5,413 bases of DNA, from positions 1 to 5,413 of the forward strand of contig JANQHP010000164.1 of assembly GCA_028282625.1 (NCBI GenBank), written 5' to 3'. The position numbers and the translations under genes were made by a program. Shown in pieces: positions 1 to 5,413 of this stretch. The notes beneath the pieces are model-generated. The model ran no database searches and was not told the origin of the DNA. It was given only the letters and a program-made list of their open reading frames with translations. This stretch comes from Rickettsiales bacterium (lineage in GTDB: Bacteria; Pseudomonadota; Alphaproteobacteria; Rickettsiales; UBA8987). The first letter of the stretch is position 1. The number at the start of each line of letters is the position of its first letter.

Positions 1-19
1 TTTGCCATAATGTGCTCAT
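1..19 (-). CDS. start of a leftward gene, product unknown (partial)
   Basis: Read on the minus strand, an ATG at 19-17 opens a frame whose six visible codons give MSTLWQ before the window ends. It lies 18 bases after the metC stop codon and is preceded by AAGGA at 33-29 with a 9-base spacing, a good ribosome binding site. The spacing and shared direction suggest it is co-transcribed with metC. Six residues are too few to identify a family, so no function is proposed. Confidence 0.4.
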
Positions 20-28
20 TACTTATAA

Positions 29-33
29 TCCTT
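29..33 (-). promoter_or_regulatory. ribosome binding site of the partial leftward gene
   Basis: On the minus strand AAGGA lies 9 bases before the ATG at 19-17. It is the main evidence that this ATG is a real start rather than chance. Confidence 0.4.
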
Positions 34-37
34 GTCT

Positions 38-1246
38 CTATAGCCGGTCCAGCCCTGCCGCCAAATCCTGCTGCACATCTTCTACCGCCTCCAGCCCAAG
101 ATGCAAGCGGATGCAGCTACCCTCGGCCTTCCACGGCACGGCACTACGCACCTGCGCCGGATCAATCGGCAACATCAAGCTTTCATAGCCTCCCCAAGAA
201 GCACCAATGCCAAAATATTGCATCTGGTCTGTCATTTTCGCCAACTGTTCCAGCGTATAATGCTGGTCCAGGACCACGGTAAACAGGCTCGGCGCGCCGT
301 CAAACTGCTCCTTCCACAAGCCATGCTGCGGATGGCTTGCAAGTGCCGGGAAAAGCACCTGCTTCACTTTAGGATGGCTCTCCAGCCACGTCGCAATCAC
401 CATCGCACTTTGCTGATGCCGTGCCATCCGCGCGGCCAGCGAGCGCACCCCACGAAGCGCCAAATAACATCCATGCGGATTGGCCACCTGCCCACTATTG
501 CGTTGATACGCACGCAAACGTTTTGCCACTTTCTCCTCGCGCGCAATCACCGCGCCCATCAGCACATCTGAGTGCCCAGAAAGATATTTTGTCACCGCCT
601 GAATGACCACATCCACACCCTGCGCAAGCGGACGGTAGTAAAGCGGCGTGGCCCAGGAATTATCCAAGATCGTATATATCGCCTCACCGCTGCGCTCTTG
701 ATGCGCTTTAACCGCCGCCAAAATCGCTGGCACGTCCTGCACCTCAAAGGTCAGCGAGCCCGGACTTTCCAAAAACACCAGGCGGGTATTCTCCTTAAGA
801 AGCAAAGCAATATCACCACCAATCAACGGATCGTAATAAGTTGTCTCCACACCCAAGCGTTTCAGCTCCTTATTGCAAAAGCGCCGCGTCGGGCCGTAAA
901 CCGTATCCACCACCAAAATATGATCGCCAGGCTTGAGTAGCGCCAACAGCACCAGCGTAATCGCGGAAAGCCCACTGCCCGTTAGCACGCAGTCCACGCC
1001 CCCCTCAAGCGAGGCTAGCGCCTCCTGCAGCGCAAAATGCGTCGGCGTACCGCCCGTGCCATAGCTAAAATCCGCACTCTGCGCTTCCTCCGTCGCAGGG
1101 TAATAGGCTTGGCCTTTTTCTGCCTCCAAATAGCTTGCAAGCGTAGGAAACACCACCGTCGAGGTCTGGTAAATCGGTACATTCACCATGCCGCTATGCT
1201 TGGCAGGGTCCTTCCCTTTACAGACGAGTTCCGTTTCTTTTTGCAT
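38..1246 (-). CDS. metC: cystathionine beta-lyase (PLP-dependent, Cys/Met metabolism family)
   Basis: A cytosolic PLP enzyme that cleaves cystathionine to homocysteine, pyruvate and ammonia, the penultimate step of methionine synthesis by transsulfuration. The 402 residues match the usual family length. Visible landmarks are the N-terminal PVYxxST-like stretch (24-30), YGTGGTPT (62-69), the cofactor loop GSGLSA (90-95), LDNSWATP (194-201, whose Asp195 should pair with the PLP nitrogen), and TKYLSGHSDVLMG (219-231) with the Schiff-base Lys220. SWGGYESL (350-357) and Arg380 in IRLHLGLE (379-386), which should bind the substrate carboxylate, point to MetC rather than MetB or MetZ. The position matching E. 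coli Arg58 (PLP phosphate contact) is Thr64. In the reading frame a TAG lies two codons upstream, so Met1 is the only sensible start, although its ribosome binding site is weak. It follows the PAS-like gene by 53 bases and is probably co-transcribed with it. A related C-S lyase activity on other thioethers cannot be excluded. Confidence 0.93.
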   Translation of the reverse strand: MQKETELVCKGKDPAKHSGMVNVPIYQTSTVVFPTLASYLEAEKGQAYYPATEEAQSADFSYGTGGTPTHFALQEALASLEGGVDCVLTGSGLSAITLVLLALLKPGDHILVVDTVYGPTRRFCNKELKRLGVETTYYDPLIGGDIALLLKENTRLVFLESPGSLTFEVQDVPAILAAVKAHQERSGEAIYTILDNSWATPLYYRPLAQGVDVVIQAVTKYLSGHSDVLMGAVIAREEKVAKRLRAYQRNSGQVANPHGCYLALRGVRSLAARMARHQQSAMVIATWLESHPKVKQVLFPALASHPQHGLWKEQFDGAPSLFTVVLDQHYTLEQLAKMTDQMQYFGIGASWGGYESLMLPIDPAQVRSAVPWKAEGSCIRLHLGLEAVEDVQQDLAAGLDRL

Positions 1247-1299
1247 GATCTATCTATCACCCAACCTATCGTTTTTTAGCGTGCGTGCCTCCCCGACGC

Positions 1300-1764
1300 T
1301 TAAAACGATCGCCAGGAAAGCCCTACCACAATATGCGTAATATGCCCCTTTTCCTTCCCAAAAGGCAAGGCACACATGCGATATTTTACCACTTTGCTCT
1401 CATGGCTCACAAATTGACCGCCGCTTTGTATCGGCTCTTCTGCCTGCAAACATGCGTCCAATTGCTTTAAAACCGAAATACCATGGAGACTGCGAATGCG
1501 CGAGCTCACCGTCTTACCCACCATGTTTTTTCCCATCGCCCCCTGCAATTCTCTGCCCATATGCGTATAGGTATACATAATGGCACTTTTGGAGCTGCGC
1601 ACGCGCCCTTCTATCCGCACACAAAAACAAAAATCCCACAAATCGGCCACGGCCTCATTGCTAAATTTATGAATAGGAGGAACAGCCTTATCGCCTTGTA
1701 TGCGTTTCCAATAAGATAGCAGCCGGTTGACTAGCCGTCGTTCGGAAACACTCCGCTCACGCAT
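1300..1764 (-). CDS. small PAS-like protein (PAS_5-type), function unknown
   Basis: A 154-residue soluble protein with no signal peptide or membrane segment. The opening pattern (LLSYWKRIQGDKAVPP at 15-30, then an acidic/aromatic stretch and an YTHMGRELQG-like segment at 66-75) resembles the PAS_5 family, single-domain proteins widespread and mostly uncharacterised in Alphaproteobacteria. The C-terminal strand pattern (MCALPFG at 130-136, HIVVGLSW at 144-151) fits the final beta strands of a PAS fold. There is no output domain, so it may sense or bind a ligand or partner rather than catalyse. A CxC pair (Cys46, Cys48) is visible, but I assign no role to it. The start is well fixed: an in-frame TAA lies six codons upstream and AAAGG sits 8 bases before the ATG. 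It diverges from ahcY and precedes metC in the same direction. The family assignment rests on pattern recognition only. Confidence 0.7.
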   Translation of the reverse strand: MRERSVSERRLVNRLLSYWKRIQGDKAVPPIHKFSNEAVADLWDFCFCVRIEGRVRSSKSAIMYTYTHMGRELQGAMGKNMVGKTVSSRIRSLHGISVLKQLDACLQAEEPIQSGGQFVSHESKVVKYRMCALPFGKEKGHITHIVVGLSWRSF

Positions 1765-1772
1765 GTCCTTTA

Positions 1773-1777
1773 CCTTT
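1773..1777 (-). promoter_or_regulatory. ribosome binding site of the PAS-like gene
   Basis: On the minus strand AAAGG lies 8 bases before the ATG at 1764-1762. A second AAGGA lies too close to the ATG to work well. Together with the upstream in-frame stop this fixes the start. Confidence 0.6.
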
Positions 1778-1807
1778 CTTTACTTGCCAGATGAAAGCAT
1801 TTTGTTC

Positions 1808-1813
1808 ATTATC
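1808..1813 (-). promoter_or_regulatory. candidate -10 element for the leftward PAS-like gene
   Basis: On the minus strand this reads GATAAT, one base from the TATAAT consensus, about 44 bases before the start codon. The -35 at a 16-17 base spacing (TTCTCC or TTTCTC) is poor, so this is a weak prediction. Confidence 0.3.
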
Positions 1814-1844
1814 CCACACCAATCGTATGGGAGAAAATGTTTTA

Positions 1845-1874
1845 TCTTCATCTCCAGTGAGGCTGGAGTGAAGA
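1845..1874. repeat. imperfect inverted repeat, 12 paired bases per arm, one bulge, 5-base loop
   Basis: The left arm TCTTCA-T-CTCCAG (1845-1857) pairs with the right arm CTGGAGTGAAGA (1863-1874) over 12 base pairs. A single unpaired T lies at 1851 and the loop is TGAGG (1858-1862). The dyad is centred close to 1860, almost exactly midway between the divergent starts at 1764 and 1948. As DNA it could be an operator controlling both directions; as RNA it could form a stable leader hairpin upstream of ahcY. It is not a classical terminator, since no T-run follows directly on either strand. The pairing is read directly from the sequence; the role is inference. Confidence 0.7.
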
Positions 1875-1903
1875 GCGACCAAAAATTTTTACCACCATAT
1901 AGT
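1875..1903 (+). promoter_or_regulatory. candidate ahcY promoter
   Basis: TATAGT (1898-1903) is a reasonable -10 element. At a 17-base spacing the hexamer GCGACC (1875-1880) shares only the central GAC with the TTGACA consensus. If this promoter is real, the inverted repeat abuts its upstream edge and would act as DNA rather than RNA. Weak prediction. Confidence 0.25.
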
Positions 1904-1933
1904 GTATCCACCTCAAAACGTACACCAAAAAAT

Positions 1934-1938
1934 AAGGA
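1934..1938 (+). promoter_or_regulatory. ribosome binding site of ahcY
   Basis: AAGGA lies 9 bases before the ATG at 1948, and an in-frame TAG at 1939-1941 rules out a longer protein. Together they fix the ahcY start. Confidence 0.75.
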
Positions 1939-1947
1939 TAGAACAAG

Positions 1948-3243
1948 ATGAACCACTCCCCAAACGACTACCAAGTTGCCGATATCCATTTGGCCGATGA
2001 GGGCCGCCGTGCGATCAATCTGGCCGAAACCGAAATGCCCGGCCTCATGGCCCTGCGCGCGGAATATGGCGCGTCCAAACCACTTCAAGGTGCCAACATC
2101 ATTGGCTGCCTCCACATGACGGTAGAAACCGCCGTACTCATTGAAACACTCGTGGAACTGGGCGCAAGCATTCGTTGGAGCTCCTGCAATATCTACTCCA
2201 CGCACGACCCTGCCGCCGCTGCCATTGCCAAAGCCGGCATTCCAGTTTTTGCCTGGAAGGGGGAAACCGAAGAGGAATACGAAGCTTGCATCCGCCACAC
2301 GATTGAAGCCGATGGCTGGGAGCCCAACATGCTGCTCGATGATGGCGGGGATCTCACCCGCATGGTACATGAAGACTATCCCCATCTGCTGCCACAACTT
2401 CGCGGTGTATCAGAAGAAACCACCACCGGCGTGCACCAGCTCAATGTCATGGAAAAAGAAGGCAAGCTCGGCATCCCAGCCATCAATGTGAACGATTCGG
2501 TCACCAAATCCAAATTCGATAATCTGTATGGCTGCCGTGAAAGTCTGCTGGATGGCTTAAAGCGTGCCACCGATGTGATGATTGCCGGCAAAGTCACCAT
2601 TGTCGCAGGTTATGGTGATGTGGGCAAAGGCTGTGCTGCGGCACTACGCGGTCAGGGCGCACGTGTCATCGTGACTGAAATCGACCCCATCAACGCCCTG
2701 CAAGCCTCCATGGAAGGCTATGCCGTTAAGCGCATGGAAGATGCGATTGGCGAAGCCGACATTGTCGTTACGGCGACCGGCAACCGCGACATTGTCACCA
2801 TCGAGCACATGCACGCGATGAAAGACCGTTCCATCCTTTGTAATATTGGCCATTTTGATACCGAAATCCAGATTGCAGCCCTTGGCAACATGAGCTGGGA
2901 AGAGATCAAGCCGCAAGTGGAGGAAGTCACCTTCCCTGATGGCAAGCGCCTGATTGTGCTGGCACGCGGACGTTTGGTCAATCTTGGATGTGCCACTGGT
3001 CACCCGGCCTTCGTGATGAGTGCTTCCTTCACCAACCAGGTGATGGCACAAATCGAGTTGTGGCAACACCACACAAAATACGAAAAGAAGGTCTATGTGC
3101 TGCCGAAAAAGCTGGATGAAAAAGTGGCCCGTCTTCATCTGGAAAAACTGGGTGTAGAACTCACAGAGCTGAGTGCCGAACAGGCCTCCTACATTGGCGT
3201 CGATGTGGCAGGCCCCTACAAGCCAGATACCTACCGCTACTAG
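1948..3243 (+). CDS. ahcY: adenosylhomocysteinase (S-adenosyl-L-homocysteine hydrolase), short form
   Basis: An NAD-dependent cytosolic enzyme that reversibly splits S-adenosylhomocysteine into adenosine and homocysteine. This clears the product inhibitor of SAM-dependent methyltransferases and feeds homocysteine back to methionine. All expected landmarks are present: CLHMT (54-58, His56), LDDGGD (130-135), SEETTTGVH (155-163), the NDSVTKSKFDN block (182-192) with Lys187 and Asp191, Cys196, the Rossmann motif GYGDVGKG (221-228), NIGHFD (299-304, His302) and a C-terminal KPDTYRY (425-431) that supplies the Lys/Tyr reaching into the neighbouring subunit's NAD site. At 431 residues it matches the human/archaeal form. 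It lacks the roughly 40-residue insertion common in bacterial enzymes, because DDGGDLT runs directly into the short segment before SEETTTG. It is probably the first gene of a rightward operon with the DivL-like gene and tsaE. Confidence 0.98.
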   Translation: MNHSPNDYQVADIHLADEGRRAINLAETEMPGLMALRAEYGASKPLQGANIIGCLHMTVETAVLIETLVELGASIRWSSCNIYSTHDPAAAAIAKAGIPVFAWKGETEEEYEACIRHTIEADGWEPNMLLDDGGDLTRMVHEDYPHLLPQLRGVSEETTTGVHQLNVMEKEGKLGIPAINVNDSVTKSKFDNLYGCRESLLDGLKRATDVMIAGKVTIVAGYGDVGKGCAAALRGQGARVIVTEIDPINALQASMEGYAVKRMEDAIGEADIVVTATGNRDIVTIEHMHAMKDRSILCNIGHFDTEIQIAALGNMSWEEIKPQVEEVTFPDGKRLIVLARGRLVNLGCATGHPAFVMSASFTNQVMAQIELWQHHTKYEKKVYVLPKKLDEKVARLHLEKLGVELTELSAEQASYIGVDVAGPYKPDTYRY

Positions 3244-3267
3244 CGGACCCCAGGCCCTGCGCGCAGC

Positions 3268-5223
3268 ATGAAGGAACTCCTCTACCACACATCACCGCTG
3301 GTGCTCTTTGGCTTTGCCATTGCACTGGCGGTGCTAGTGCTTTTTTGGCTCTTATGGCGGATCCAACATGTATCCCGCCAGATGGACCGGCACCACGAAA
3401 AAGCGGGAAGAACCACCTTATACCATAGTTTTTTTTCCTCCCTTCCCTTTCCGGTGTGGCTGCGCAACAACGACATGCAAATCATCTACGCCAATAGTGC
3501 CTACCACACAATTGTGGAAGAGGATGTGACCGCGCAGCCAACCGTTACCCTGCCCGAACTTGCCAATAGCGTCCTCCCTTTGGCGCAGAAAGCCTTATCA
3601 CACAACGAAACACAACAACTACGCAGCCACGTGGTGGTGAACGGAAAGCGTCGCTATTTTGAGCTCTATGAAATGCCGCTCTTCTACCAGGATCAATATG
3701 GCACGCTTGGCATGGCGCACGACATCAGCGAGATCGAAGAAGTGGAGCACATGCTCAAAGAATACCAGCACGTGCAATCTGACCTGGTGGAAAACGCCGC
3801 TTCGGCCATCGCCATCTTCAATGCCGATACCACGCTGCGCTTTTGCAATCGCTCCTACATCAATCTTTGGAAGCTGGATGAACGCTGGCTTGCCATTAAG
3901 CCTACCTATAGCGAAATATTGGAAGTACTGCGCGAAAAAAGGAAGCTACCCGAACAGGCGGATTTTCGGCAATTTAAAAAAGAGGAGCTTGCCGCTTTTA
4001 CCAACCAAACCGTCAAGCAGGAGGCCTATTACTACCTGCCCGATGGCAAAGTCCTCCGCGTGATCAGCATTCCCCATGCCGGAGGTGGCCTGCTCTTCTC
4101 CTATGAAGATATGACCGACCAAATTGCCCTGGAACGCTCCTACAACACGCTACTTTCTGTGAAAAAATTTACGCTGGATAATCTCTTTGAGGCCGTCGCG
4201 GTGTTTGGTGAAGATGGTAGGCTGAGCCTAAGCAATCCGGTCTATGCCCATATGTGGCATATTGAAGAGTCCATGCTTGCGGCAGAACCGCATATTTCAG
4301 ACCTATTGGAACGCACCAAACACCTCTATGGCGACACCCAAACATGGCAGACCTACCAGGAAACGGTGCTGCACTCCATGCAATCACGAAACAATATCAC
4401 ACAGCGCATCACACGTAGCGACGGTGTCGTGCTGGAACATGCCATTATCTCCTTACCCGATGGTAGCACCCTCATGGTGTATATCGATATCACCGACAGC
4501 ATGCGCGTGGAAGAATCCCTGCGTGCGGAGAAAAAAGCGCTGGAAGAAGCCGATAGTATCAAAACCAACTTTATCTCCAGCATTTCCTATGAACTGCGCT
4601 CGCCACTCACCTCCATTCACGGCTTCACCGAAATGCTGCTTCAGCGCTATGTCGGAGAGATCAACCCAAAGCAGGAGGAATATCTCTCCGATATTTTGAG
4701 CTCGTCTAAAACACTCTCCAAGCTTATTGACCGCATCATCGACCTGGCATCAATTGAGGCTGGACATAATAATCTCCTGCTGGAAACACACGACATCACC
4801 AGCCTGCTTATCAATGTATCAAAGCATGTTACCGCGCACCACCATATTAATCTTGACCCCTCCCTACCCAAAGAGCCTATCATGGCAGAGGTGGATAGCA
4901 ACCGCCTGTTCCACACCTTCGAGCAACTCATCCTCAACGCCATCCGCTGTAGCACCGAGCCCGAAAAGATTGCGCTGTCTTGTGAAGCAAGTCCACAAGG
5001 AGACTATACCGTGGCCATCACCTATCCCACCAAGGAAAATGAGCCCATCCCAAGCTCCTTATTTGATTATACCCACACACAAGACTTCTCCGGCACCGAG
5101 TTAGGGCTTTATATTGCACAGCGTATCATTCACCTGCATGGTGGCAACATCACCTTAGAAAGCCAACAAGCCTCCGAAGTAAGCATTATATGCACGCTTC
5201 CTCTTCAAACACTCGCGTCTTAA
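3268..5223 (+). CDS. divL: DivL-like membrane PAS sensor with pseudo-histidine-kinase core
   Basis: A 651-residue protein: one N-terminal membrane segment (about 9-30), three PAS-like domains (about 52-157, 170-288 and 295-412), a short helical linker (413-430), a HisKA dimerisation helix pair (about 430-497) and a degenerate HATPase_c domain (about 538-647). The H-box reads SISYELRSPLTSI (438-450), so Tyr441 replaces the phospho-acceptor histidine, the hallmark of DivL (Tyr550 in Caulobacter). In the ATPase domain the N-box Asn557 (LILNAIR) and a partial G2 (GTELGL, 609-614) remain. The DxGxG G1 motif is not recognisable: the expected place reads TYPTKENEPIP (585-595). Autophosphorylation therefore looks unlikely. 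Caulobacter DivL is a polar scaffold that binds DivK and modulates CckA, and so the CtrA pathway; an equivalent role here is inference. That protein is longer, with one more PAS domain. The gene follows ahcY by 24 bases with no clear ribosome binding site, which suggests translational coupling. The start is the first ATG after the in-frame ahcY stop. A non-orthologous tyrosine-substituted kinase is the main alternative. Confidence 0.85.
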   Translation: MKELLYHTSPLVLFGFAIALAVLVLFWLLWRIQHVSRQMDRHHEKAGRTTLYHSFFSSLPFPVWLRNNDMQIIYANSAYHTIVEEDVTAQPTVTLPELANSVLPLAQKALSHNETQQLRSHVVVNGKRRYFELYEMPLFYQDQYGTLGMAHDISEIEEVEHMLKEYQHVQSDLVENAASAIAIFNADTTLRFCNRSYINLWKLDERWLAIKPTYSEILEVLREKRKLPEQADFRQFKKEELAAFTNQTVKQEAYYYLPDGKVLRVISIPHAGGGLLFSYEDMTDQIALERSYNTLLSVKKFTLDNLFEAVAVFGEDGRLSLSNPVYAHMWHIEESMLAAEPHISDLLERTKHLYGDTQTWQTYQETVLHSMQSRNNITQRITRSDGVVLEHAIISLPDGSTLMVYIDITDSMRVEESLRAEKKALEEADSIKTNFISSISYELRSPLTSIHGFTEMLLQRYVGEINPKQEEYLSDILSSSKTLSKLIDRIIDLASIEAGHNNLLLETHDITSLLINVSKHVTAHHHINLDPSLPKEPIMAEVDSNRLFHTFEQLILNAIRCSTEPEKIALSCEASPQGDYTVAITYPTKENEPIPSSLFDYTHTQDFSGTELGLYIAQRIIHLHGGNITLESQQASEVSIICTLPLQTLAS

Positions 5224-5240
5224 ACCACTCCATCACCCCC

Positions 5241-5413
5241 ATGTGCCAAGCTCCTTTGCGCCTACCGCTACCAAGCCCAGCCTACACCAAGTCCGTAGCG
5301 GCTGCCATCGCAACACAGTGCCTTCCAGGGGATATGCTCTTGCTCTATGGAGAAATCGGTAGTGGCAAAACCACGTTTGCCCAAGGGTTTATCCAGCATT
5401 TCTTTGAAGCGCC
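5241..5413 (+). CDS. tsaE: TsaE, ATPase of tRNA t6A modification (N-terminal part)
   Basis: The first 57 codons of a gene running off the window. The P-loop GEIGSGKTTFAQGF (37-50, Walker lysine Lys43), preceded by GDMLLLYG, is typical of TsaE (formerly YjeE). TsaE is a small cytosolic ATPase that works with TsaB and TsaD to place threonylcarbamoyl on A37 of tRNAs reading ANN codons. From the ATG at 5241 the P-loop begins at residue 37, close to its place in E. coli TsaE. An in-frame ATG at 5190 would add 17 residues and overlap the upstream gene by 34 bases; neither start has a strong ribosome binding site, and I prefer 5241 on length. The 17-base gap after the DivL-like gene suggests one operon, and tsaE commonly follows this kinase gene in Alphaproteobacteria. 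Switch and Walker B regions lie outside the window. Confidence 0.88.
   Translation, partial: MCQAPLRLPLPSPAYTKSVAAAIATQCLPGDMLLLYGEIGSGKTTFAQGFIQHFFEA

Larger units (their letters stand above)
1765..1947. promoter_or_regulatory. divergent intergenic control region between the PAS-like gene and ahcY
   Basis: This 183-base spacer separates two genes read away from each other, so it must carry signals for both directions. It is more AT-rich than the flanking genes. It holds the two ribosome binding sites at its ends, a weak candidate -10 for each direction, a central inverted repeat (1845-1874) and an AAAAATTTTT palindrome (1881-1890). It contains no GANTC site and no TTAA-N7-TTAA CtrA box that I can find. 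I also see no match to the SAH, SAM-II or SAM/SAH riboswitch cores as I remember them. Confidence 0.75.

Noticed and set aside
101..940. Open frames of 122-156 codons on the plus strand opposite metC
   Set aside because: They are rich in Arg, His and Pro with no recognisable motif and lie antisense to a complete, well-conserved MetC.
1278..1300. AGCGT...ACGCT stem with an adjacent T-run, as a terminator between the PAS-like gene and metC
   Set aside because: The stem is only five base pairs with a 13-base loop. In the direction of these genes the run after it is A, not T.
1812..1832. TCCCA...TGGGA inverted repeat in the divergent spacer
   Set aside because: Only five base pairs with an 11-base loop, within the range expected by chance.
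1881..1890. AAAAATTTTT palindrome as a terminator or regulatory box
   Set aside because: It has no stem of its own and lies too far after the inverted repeat to act as its U-tract; short A/T palindromes are common in AT-rich spacers.
1765..1947. An SAH, SAM-II or SAM/SAH riboswitch upstream of ahcY
   Set aside because: The spacer has a hairpin and GC-rich pieces, but the conserved cores I remember are not present and no second helix or pseudoknot partner is evident. A covariance-model search would settle it.
1780..2397. A 205-codon minus-strand open frame covering the divergent spacer and the start of ahcY
   Set aside because: It overlaps the ahcY ribosome site and N-terminal coding region antisense, and the protein has no family resemblance.
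2644..3288. A 214-codon open frame on the minus strand opposite the end of ahcY
   Set aside because: It lies fully antisense to a strongly conserved ahcY coding region, resembles no family I know, and has no credible neighbour or control signals; it is a codon-bias shadow.
1..5413. A mobile, defence or otherwise novel multi-gene system
   Set aside because: Every sizeable gene belongs to a core metabolic, cell-cycle or tRNA-modification family in a plausible chromosomal order. There are no transposases, integrases, direct repeats or abrupt composition changes.

Overview
The window reads as ordinary core chromosome of an alphaproteobacterium with roughly balanced base composition. The pointers are: a complete DivL-type sensor (a histidine-kinase architecture with tyrosine at the phospho-acceptor position), a PAS_5-like small protein (a family found mostly in Alphaproteobacteria), the order ahcY - PAS kinase - tsaE that recurs in that class, and a marked shortage of GANTC, the CcrM methylation site. 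I cannot name a genus. The short-form AhcY argues against a typical Rhodobacter, Rhizobium or Caulobacter relative and fits a less studied lineage.

Layout. Two genes are read leftward: a 154-residue PAS-like protein (1300-1764) and then a MetC-type cystathionine beta-lyase (38-1246). A third leftward gene probably begins at position 19, with only its first six codons in the window. A 183-base divergent spacer (1765-1947) holds both leftward and rightward control signals and a long, nearly perfect inverted repeat at its centre. Rightward come ahcY (1948-3243), the DivL-like kinase gene (3268-5223) and the first 57 codons of tsaE (from 5241), with short gaps that look like one operon.

How the genes fit together. 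MetC and AhcY both release homocysteine, one from cystathionine and one from S-adenosylhomocysteine, the by-product of SAM-dependent methylation. They sit on either side of the same control region. The DivL-like protein is a membrane-anchored, three-PAS sensor whose kinase output looks inactive: tyrosine replaces the histidine and the ATP-binding G1 motif is not recognisable. It should act as a signalling scaffold in cell-cycle or polarity control, as DivL does in Caulobacter, rather than as a kinase. TsaE is the ATPase of the tRNA t6A-modification machinery.

I found no mobile element, CRISPR array, rRNA, tRNA or recognisable riboswitch, and no convincing new multi-gene system. The points most worth checking are the doubly degenerate DivL, the central inverted repeat, the GANTC depletion and the short AhcY form.
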